NCBI GenBank assembly: GCA_005883865.1
Contig: VBAO01000018.1
Span: 1 to 7,683 of the forward strand
Direction: 5' to 3'
Length of the DNA: 7,683 nucleotides
Origin: Candidatus Segetimicrobium genomatis
Lineage (GTDB): Bacteria > Sysuimicrobiota > Sysuimicrobiia > Sysuimicrobiales > Segetimicrobiaceae
The translations under genes were made by a program, and so were the position numbers. Of the stretch, positions 1 through 5,800 are shown piece after piece; positions within the stretch are counted from its first letter, which is position 1; every line of letters begins with the position of its first letter. The notes beneath the pieces were generated by a model. That model had not been told where the DNA came from. It saw nothing but the letters and a program-made list of their open reading frames with translations, and did no database searches.

Positions 1-1144
1 TATCGAAGTCGCTCACCTTGCGGCGGGCCCGGACCGTCCCCGCCTCCAGCACGGTGACCTTGAGGTCCACCCCGATCGCCTTCCACTCATCCTTGAGGAT
101 CGTCGCGATCCGGCTCGCCAGAATGTCTCCCGAGTAGAGCAGGATTTCCGTCGAGAAACCGTTCCCGAGGCCCGCCTCCTGCATCAGCGCCCTGGCCTTC
201 GCCGTGTCGTACGGATAGGGTTTGAGCTGGTCGTTCCAGTCCAGCATGGGCGGGAGCATGCTGGTCGCCTGGATGTCATTGATCGGCTTGCGTGCGTGAT
301 TGTAGTAGATGTAGTCGAAGCGCATCTGCGGAAAAAGCTTGACGGCCACCCCTTTCACCCGCCTGAGGGGCTCGACTTGATTGGGAGGCACGTTGGTCGC
401 GATGTCCAGCTCCCCGCCTCGGAACTTGAGCATGCGGGTGTTGTCATCGGTGAGGACGTCGAAGCGCAGCTCATCCAGATACGGATACGGCTTCTGCCAG
501 TAGCGGGGATTCCGCCGGAGCGTCACGTGATCGCCCTTCACCCACTCGGCCAGCACGTACGGCCCGCTGCCGATCGGGTGGTCCCAGAATTTGTTTCCCT
601 GGGCCTTCACCGCCTTTTCGGGCGCGATCGACGCGGCGTACAGCGAGGCGTACGCGAGAAAGGACGCCGAGGGCTGCTTCAGGCTGACGACCAGGGTGTG
701 CGGATCCGTGGCGGTCGCGTGGCTGACCAGGGCGAAGTTGTCCTCGAAATTGGAGTCCTTGGAGCCGGCCCGCTCCAGCGCCAGCTGGGCGTCGACCGCG
801 GTGAGCGGGGTCCCGTCCGCGAACGTGACCCCGTCGCGGATGTGCAGGACCCAGGTCTTGCCGTCCGGGCTGGTCCGCCACGAGTCCGCGGCATCGGGCT
901 CGACGGTGGCCCCGTCCTTCCCCGCCCGGACCAGCTGATCGTACATGTGGAGCATCGTCCAGATCGACATGTTGTCGAACGGAACGATCGGATCGAAGCT
1001 CGTCACATCGCTGTCCGCGAGGCTCATCCGGAGCGTCCCCCCCGCCATCGGGGCGGAATCCCCCGGGAACGCCATGAGCGCTGCCAGGATCACCGAGATG
1101 CAGATCGGCAGGACGAACCGGCAGCCCGTGCGCTGAGCAACCAT
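1..1144 (-). CDS. ABC transporter substrate-binding protein, family 5 (peptide/oligopeptide type), 3' end outside window, internal in-frame deletion
   Basis: Extracytoplasmic solute-binding protein of the SBP_bac_5 (DppA/OppA) family, which captures peptides or other small ligands for an ABC importer. The 381 visible residues begin with a Sec signal peptide (hydrophobic stretch about 10-26, cleavage probably near 31) with no lipobox. Family landmarks follow in order: GGTLRMSL (35-42), FDP (50-52), a 'SPDGKTW..HIRDGVTFADGTP' region (92-113), PIGSGPYVL (190-198), RNPRYW (211-216), 'FRGGELDIA' (241-249) and a late 'PYPYDTAKARALMQEAG' segment. Between NDI (289-291) and QATSMLPP (292-299) the normally conserved 'VRxAlnyAi..' helix of about 25 residues is absent without a frame break. 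The ATG at 1144 is supported by GGAGGG seven bases upstream. The frame is open to the left edge; members are usually 500-540 aa, so roughly the last quarter is not visible. No permease or ATPase gene is in the window, and the ligand cannot be predicted. Confidence 0.93.
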   Translation of the reverse strand, partial: MVAQRTGCRFVLPICISVILAALMAFPGDSAPMAGGTLRMSLADSDVTSFDPIVPFDNMSIWTMLHMYDQLVRAGKDGATVEPDAADSWRTSPDGKTWVLHIRDGVTFADGTPLTAVDAQLALERAGSKDSNFEDNFALVSHATATDPHTLVVSLKQPSASFLAYASLYAASIAPEKAVKAQGNKFWDHPIGSGPYVLAEWVKGDHVTLRRNPRYWQKPYPYLDELRFDVLTDDNTRMLKFRGGELDIATNVPPNQVEPLRRVKGVAVKLFPQMRFDYIYYNHARKPINDIQATSMLPPMLDWNDQLKPYPYDTAKARALMQEAGLGNGFSTEILLYSGDILASRIATILKDEWKAIGVDLKVTVLEAGTVRARRKVSDFD

Positions 1145-1151
1145 GGATCAT

Positions 1152-1157
1152 CCCTCC
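1152..1157 (-). promoter_or_regulatory. Ribosome binding site of the solute-binding protein gene
   Basis: On the minus strand the bases read GGAGGG, with seven bases before the ATG at 1144. This is a good Shine-Dalgarno match and decides the start of the gene, because the encoded protein then begins with a normal signal peptide. Confidence 0.75.
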
Positions 1158-1164
1158 CCCCGAA

Positions 1165-1213
1165 GTCCCGCTGGGACGCTTACGCCGCCTCATCTGCCGG
1201 CTCCTGCGCCGGC
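1165..1213 (-). other. Two small inverted repeats in the gap ahead of the solute-binding protein gene
   Basis: The 99-nt gap between the transglycosylase stop and the solute-binding protein start holds two potential hairpins. One pairs GTCCC (1165-1169) with GGGAC (1173-1177) over a 3-nt loop, just upstream of the ribosome binding site. The other pairs GCCGGC (1196-1201) with GCCGGC (1208-1213) over a 6-nt loop. Neither is followed by a T-run, so an intrinsic terminator is not supported. They could be an mRNA processing or attenuation element between the genes, or chance structure in GC-rich DNA. I recognise no known riboswitch class. Confidence 0.3.
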
Positions 1214-1243
1214 GCCGGAGGGACGCCTGGTCGAGACGTGGGG

Positions 1244-3415
1244 CTAGGGCGTCGAGGACGGGTGCCCGTCGCGGTACAGCCACGCGTACATCGCGGCGGA
1301 CTGCATCACCGTCTTGACGTAGCTGCGGGTCTCGAGGTACGGGATCTCCTCGACGAACACCTCGGGATCGACGGCGCCGCGCTTGGCCTGCCACCGGCCG
1401 ACCATCTGCGGCCCGGCGTTGTAGGCGGCGAGGGCCAGGTCCACCCGGCTGAAGCGGCCGAGGAGCTCCTGGAGCACGACGCTCCCGAGCAGGACGTTCG
1501 TCTTGGGATCCCTGAGGGTCTGGCTGTTGGGCGAGCGGATCCCCACCCGGCGCGCGGCGTTTCTGGCGGTGACGGGCACCAGCTGCATCAATCCATACGC
1601 ATTGGAAGGGGAGACGGCCTGGGGATTGAACCGGCTTTCTTCGCGGATCACCCCGGCCACGAGGTATGGGTCGATCCCCATCCGGGCCGCGGCCTGGGTG
1701 ATCGCCTCCCAGTACACCTGCGGGTAGAGCGACTCCCACAAGATGAGCGGCAGCCCCTGCCCCGCGCCTCCGACCAGATCCCGGATTTGCTCCGCCACGG
1801 TGATCCCGTGGCCGACCTCGCCCTGCAGGACGTAGCGCTGGCTGAGGATCGCCCCCACCGCGGCCTGGTATTGCTGCGGGGCCTTCTCGGCCGCCGCCGC
1901 GAGTTCGCTGACCGCATCGTCGATCTGGGCGAGCGCGTCGAGCTCCCGGTATCGATCGAACGAGAGGAGTTCCCCGGGGGGGATCTCGGGGAGCGGGACC
2001 ACCGCGGCGCGCACGCGCATGCTCGCGCGCGCCGCGGCGCGCTGGCCGTAGTAGGAGTCGGGGTAGTGCGCGGCCACCTGGCGGTACTCGTCTCGGGCCT
2101 GGTCGACGCGGCCGAGGGCATCCGCGGCGCGGGCCGCCCAGTAGTGGGCCGCGGGAGCCACCTCTCCGCTCGACCCCCGGGCGATCCGCAGCCACTCGTC
2201 TCGGGCCGCCCCCCACTGCCGGGCCTGGTACTGGACCCACCCCACCGCCCACAGCGCGCGCTGGCCATACTCCGTCTCGGGAAAGCGCGCGCCGGCCTCC
2301 CGAAAGAGCCCGAGGGCCGGCCCGAGATCACCTTTGTCCCCCCGCACCTCGGCGATCGCGTAGAGGGACCGGGGCGCAAACGGGGACCCCGGGTACATCT
2401 GGAGCAGCTCGCGGGCGAACGCGAGCGCGTCGTTTTCCCGGTTCCGCCTGAGGGCGATCTTCTCGAGCCAGTACAGCGAGTCGTCAGCGTGCGCTGCGCG
2501 CAAATCGGCATCCCGCCGGAAGTAGCCCGCGGCCTCGTCGGGCCGGCCTCGCTGGTAGCTCAGCACGCCGAGCTGGAACAGCGCATCGTCGGCGACCCGC
2601 CACCCGCTCGGCATTGCCAGCGCGCGAAGGAGCTCGGCCCGGGCGGCGCGGAACTCCCCGGCCCCGATGTCGGCCAGGGCCCGCCGGTAGAACACTTCCG
2701 GCGGCGTCGTGTCGAGCGCCAGGTGGTGCGCGCGGGCGAGCGCCGTGAGGCGCGCCCACGCCGGCTGCCAGAAGGGGCTGCCTTCGAACCCCCAGCGGAT
2801 CCGCCGGTACGCCGACGCCGCGTCGTCCCACCGGCCGAGCTCCACGAAGGCTTCACCCATGTCAAACCACGCCTGCGCGGCGTGGGCCCCCTCCCCATAC
2901 TCTTCCAGGTAGTGGTGGAACGCCGCGGGAGCATCGGGGGAGTGCACCCCCCACAGACTTTCGGCCTCCCAGAACAGGGCGAGGCCGCGCAACGTGCTGG
3001 TCGGGTATCGGGAGAGCACCGCCTGAAACGCCTCGACGGCCAGCCGGTAGTCGCCGGCGTAGAAGGCCGCGACCGCCCGGTAGTAGTGGGCATGATCGGC
3101 GAGAATGGGCAGTTTGTCCGCCGCCTGGCTGAAGACCGCCTCCGCCGGCGCGAACTTTCGCTGCTGCAGGTCGATGACGCCGAGCAGATACGCGGCGCGA
3201 CCGCCCAGCGGGCCGGGATCCGGCTGGAGGGACTCCAGCACCACCCGAGCCTGGACGAGATTGCCGCGGCTGTAGGCATCGACCGCCTTCTGGAGATCAT
3301 CCTCCGTGGCGGAAGAGGCCGGCGGAGACGGCCACCCGAGGCCCAGCGCGAGGGCAAGCAGTGCAGGGCCGACGAATCGGCTCAGAAGCGTCCCCACACC
3401 TCCAATGAGTGCCAC
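1244..3415 (-). CDS. Secreted lytic transglycosylase, Slt70-like, with TPR-like repeats
   Basis: Cleaves the MurNAc-GlcNAc bond of peptidoglycan, leaving 1,6-anhydro-MurNAc ends, outside the cytoplasmic membrane. Residues about 40-510 are alanine-rich helical pairs of TPR type (for example 'YYRAVAAFYAGDYRLAVEAF' at 111-130 and 'AWFDMGEAFVELGRWDDA' at 182-199). A 'YPDSYYGQRA' segment (451-460) and LYPQVY (563-568) are typical of the Slt70 linker. The C-terminal SLT domain (about 565-710) has the catalytic Glu593 in REES (591-594), GLMQL (608-612), AAYNAGP (663-669) and 'EEIPYLETRSYV' (689-700), so it looks active. At 723 residues it is somewhat longer than E. coli Slt (about 645), with the extra length in the repeats. 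The start is uncertain. The GTG at 3415 lacks a clear ribosome binding site. A CTG at residue 11 lies 13 nt after GGAGG and would give a cleaner signal peptide ending in ASSA (33-36). The gene probably shares a transcript with the phosphodiester glycosidase upstream, 45 nt away. Confidence 0.93.
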   Translation of the reverse strand: MALIGGVGTLLSRFVGPALLALALGLGWPSPPASSATEDDLQKAVDAYSRGNLVQARVVLESLQPDPGPLGGRAAYLLGVIDLQQRKFAPAEAVFSQAADKLPILADHAHYYRAVAAFYAGDYRLAVEAFQAVLSRYPTSTLRGLALFWEAESLWGVHSPDAPAAFHHYLEEYGEGAHAAQAWFDMGEAFVELGRWDDAASAYRRIRWGFEGSPFWQPAWARLTALARAHHLALDTTPPEVFYRRALADIGAGEFRAARAELLRALAMPSGWRVADDALFQLGVLSYQRGRPDEAAGYFRRDADLRAAHADDSLYWLEKIALRRNRENDALAFARELLQMYPGSPFAPRSLYAIAEVRGDKGDLGPALGLFREAGARFPETEYGQRALWAVGWVQYQARQWGAARDEWLRIARGSSGEVAPAAHYWAARAADALGRVDQARDEYRQVAAHYPDSYYGQRAAARASMRVRAAVVPLPEIPPGELLSFDRYRELDALAQIDDAVSELAAAAEKAPQQYQAAVGAILSQRYVLQGEVGHGITVAEQIRDLVGGAGQGLPLILWESLYPQVYWEAITQAAARMGIDPYLVAGVIREESRFNPQAVSPSNAYGLMQLVPVTARNAARRVGIRSPNSQTLRDPKTNVLLGSVVLQELLGRFSRVDLALAAYNAGPQMVGRWQAKRGAVDPEVFVEEIPYLETRSYVKTVMQSAAMYAWLYRDGHPSSTP

Positions 3416-3460
3416 GATTCCGATCGCGATAGACGCCGCGAGGATCGCCCGCTGAACGCC

Positions 3461-5713
3461 CTAGCGCTTCCTCGCCCCGTGCTCCGGGTAGATCGCCCGG
3501 AGGCTGCTGAGATAGAGCACGCCGTGGGGGGAGCGGGTGGGATCGGTCTCCACAACGTGGAACGACGTCCACGTGATCGGATAAGCCAGCCCGGGCGGCA
3601 ACTGCGCGGTCACCGAGCGCCAGCCTCGCCAGGTCACCCGGCGGGCGAACGTCACGCTGCCGGGAGAGCCGCTCGAGGGCTCGTACGTTCCCCGCAGCCA
3701 CACGCCGCTCTCGTCCCCGTAGACCCACATGGTCACCCCCGTCGGCGTGCCCCCGATCGGGAGGTGCGTGATCATGTACGCCGCCCGGTTGGAGGACCCA
3801 TCGAGGTTGAACACGAGTTGGGCCGACGGGTGGTGCGCATGGCTGGGGGTGGCGACGAGGGCCACCGAACCGGTCACGGTCTCGGGGTAGCCGCGGAACG
3901 ACCAGTCCCCGCGGTCGAACTGGTTGATGGGCTTGGCCGAGTTGACGATCGCGACGCGGATTTGGGCGAATGCCCCTCCGAGGTGGGCCCGGATCGTCCC
4001 GATCGCAGGACGCTCCCCCGCCACGAACGCGCCCGGCGCGGAAAACGTCCCGAGCCACGGCGGGGTCACCACCCACGCTCCGGCGGTGTCCGGGAGGGCG
4101 ACGTAGTGGCCCTCCTCGTCCTTGCCGGCCATGGCAAACATCCACCCCGCGCCCGGAACGAGGTTCACGGCCTCGGGGGTCACCACCAGGCGCCGCAGAT
4201 GGGTGAGGACCGAGACCCGGGTCGTGCCGGCGGCGTTTCCGCTCTGCACCTGCAGCACGCCTTCCCCCGCGGTCGCGCCGGCCCGGACCCACCCGCCGCC
4301 GTAGACCACGAGCGGCGGGGAAGCGGAGACTTGGAGGGGCTCGGGCGGCGGCACCGGGTTGCCCTGCCCGTCGAGCCCGATGATCGAGAGCGGGAACGCG
4401 GCGCCGGCGTACAGCCGCAGCGGCTGATTCGCGTTGACCAGGAGCTTGATGGGGGGCCCCGGGACCGAGGTGCTGTAGATCAGCAGCGCGTTGGCGACCG
4501 GTCGCTCCCGACCGTCGGACGGCGCGTTGGCCACGGCGGGCGCCGGCTGGCCCGGGAGCCGGGCGACGATGGTCGCCGATCCCCCGCTGTCGAACGCCAT
4601 TGCCTGATACGCCCCGAGCCACTGCATGTACGACGCGAGTTCCAGCCGGGTCAGTCCGATGCTGAAGTTCGGTTGCCGGCCGTCGACCTCAACGAACGTG
4701 AGCCTGCGGCCGTCCCGCGCGACGCCGATCGCGATCACCGGATGCCGCCGGTCCTGCTCCTGCGGGGCGGGCGCGTCCGGATCATCCACGATGTGCCCGT
4801 CTCGCACGAGGATCGGGCCGCCCCCGATCACCCCCTGATACTCCCGCCAGTCGGGATCGGTCGTGAGGCTCACCTGGATCTGCTGCCCCACGGCCACCTT
4901 GCGGGACAACCAGTCGGCCCCGCCTCCGCGGCCCACCAGGATGAGCTCGCCCTTCGGGAAGGGGGCATAGAAAGGCTGCTGCGGCCAGACCTGCTTCACG
5001 AAAAAGCGATTGTTCTCCCCCCCGGGCGCCGCGGGCGTCACCGAGTCAGGCTTGATCACATACAGGTTGAGCTCATACGCGGGGCTCAGTTCGACGACCG
5101 TCTGGCGGGCCCCGGGCTCGGGCGGCGGCGCCCCATACCCCCGGACGTCCGTGATGGCCACGATCCCATCCTGGGCGATGCCGCTGTTGTAGGCGTCGAG
5201 CGCGCGCGTCTCCCCGGTCTCCGGGATCGAGAGGGTTCCGGTCCAGCGGAACCGGACCACCTGCACCGTCCCATCTCGCGTGATGCCGAGCGCCACGAAC
5301 CGCCATGGGCTGCGCAGCAACACCCCGTCCCGCACGAGGATGTTGATGGGCATCCCGGAATCGTGGATGTCGAAGTAATCGCCGTTGACGCCGGCGATGG
5401 CGCCGCTGCGCGCCACCATCGAGGACACCGTCTCGTCGTCGCTCATCAGGCGGTCGTGGGCCAGGGCGACGCCGAGCCGCACCGAGGGGTTATCCAGGTC
5501 GATGCGCAGATGATGGATGTCGAGCGGCCCGATCTCGGTGGTCACGCCGAAATGACTGAAGAAGATCCCCGAGGCGACCGGCACGGTAAATCCCGTGGAG
5601 GCCAGGACAACGGGCCAAGTAGGGGGGGCCTGCGCCAGACCTTCCCCTGCCGAGGCGAGGAGGGCGGTGACGACAAGCCAGCCGAGTATCCTGCGACGTC
5701 TCGATGCTGCCAT
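3461..5713 (-). CDS. Secreted phosphodiester glycosidase (NAGPA/DUF2233 family) with Ig-like and C-terminal jelly-roll-like modules
   Basis: Belongs to the family of the mammalian 'uncovering enzyme', which removes GlcNAc from GlcNAc-1-phospho-6-sugar diesters. Bacterial members are thought to act on envelope or exopolysaccharide sugar phosphodiesters. The ATG at 5713 gives a 750-aa protein with an Arg-rich n-region (SRRRR, 4-8), a hydrophobic core and likely cleavage after LAQA (26-29). The catalytic domain spans about 50-415: GVNGDYFD (108-115), 'VIGGGPILVRDG' (295-306), IAIGVARDGR (327-336), VDGR (343-346), SIGLTRLELA (351-360) and FDSGGSAT (374-381). The usual motif is DGGGS, so the second residue is changed to Ser. 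Residues about 420-590 look like bacterial Ig-like beta repeats. Residues about 598-746, with 'TMWVYGDESGVWLRG' (661-675) and 'TWRGWRSV' (694-701), resemble the carbohydrate-binding-like C-terminal module that I recall from Paenibacillus/Bacillus phosphodiester glycosidases. No strong ribosome binding site is visible (GGACGG only). The frame is open upstream of the ATG, but that stretch is antisense to the glycosyltransferase and codes for nothing recognisable. Confidence 0.92.
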   Translation of the reverse strand: MAASRRRRILGWLVVTALLASAGEGLAQAPPTWPVVLASTGFTVPVASGIFFSHFGVTTEIGPLDIHHLRIDLDNPSVRLGVALAHDRLMSDDETVSSMVARSGAIAGVNGDYFDIHDSGMPINILVRDGVLLRSPWRFVALGITRDGTVQVVRFRWTGTLSIPETGETRALDAYNSGIAQDGIVAITDVRGYGAPPPEPGARQTVVELSPAYELNLYVIKPDSVTPAAPGGENNRFFVKQVWPQQPFYAPFPKGELILVGRGGGADWLSRKVAVGQQIQVSLTTDPDWREYQGVIGGGPILVRDGHIVDDPDAPAPQEQDRRHPVIAIGVARDGRRLTFVEVDGRQPNFSIGLTRLELASYMQWLGAYQAMAFDSGGSATIVARLPGQPAPAVANAPSDGRERPVANALLIYSTSVPGPPIKLLVNANQPLRLYAGAAFPLSIIGLDGQGNPVPPPEPLQVSASPPLVVYGGGWVRAGATAGEGVLQVQSGNAAGTTRVSVLTHLRRLVVTPEAVNLVPGAGWMFAMAGKDEEGHYVALPDTAGAWVVTPPWLGTFSAPGAFVAGERPAIGTIRAHLGGAFAQIRVAIVNSAKPINQFDRGDWSFRGYPETVTGSVALVATPSHAHHPSAQLVFNLDGSSNRAAYMITHLPIGGTPTGVTMWVYGDESGVWLRGTYEPSSGSPGSVTFARRVTWRGWRSVTAQLPPGLAYPITWTSFHVVETDPTRSPHGVLYLSSLRAIYPEHGARKR

Positions 5714-5800
5714 CCAGCAACCGTCCGTTGCGGGGATCTGCGCCTCGATCCTTGAGAATTCGCAGCGCGCGGCGCCCGATCCTGCCAGGAGACCCCTCCC
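5714..5800. promoter_or_regulatory. Divergent intergenic region between glycosidase and glycosyltransferase genes
   Basis: These 87 bases separate two genes that point away from each other, so promoters for both must lie here or inside the flanking genes. The middle (about 5751-5760) is the most AT-rich part and could be melted by RNA polymerase. I see no pair of -35 and -10 boxes with acceptable spacing on either strand: TTGCGG (5728-5733) and GAGAAT (5754-5759) are 20 bases apart. The promoter call rests on gene arrangement, not on boxes. Confidence 0.4.
5787..5791 (+). promoter_or_regulatory. Ribosome binding site of the GT39 glycosyltransferase gene
   Basis: AGGAG lies nine bases ahead of the GTG at 5801. 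This supports a GTG start and a protein whose first membrane segment begins about 16 residues in. Confidence 0.75.

Noticed and set aside
471..2252. A leftward frame of 593 codons overlapping the transglycosylase and solute-binding protein genes
   Set aside because: It is an out-of-frame shadow made of G, R, P and A, overlapping two genes whose protein families are certain.
296..5755. A rightward open frame of 1,819 codons covering most of the left part of the window
   Set aside because: It runs exactly opposite three well-supported genes in codon register and crosses both intergenic gaps. Its product is a low-complexity mix of R, G, P, H, D and E with no recognisable domain. It is explained by the absence of TTA, CTA and TCA codons in the real genes.
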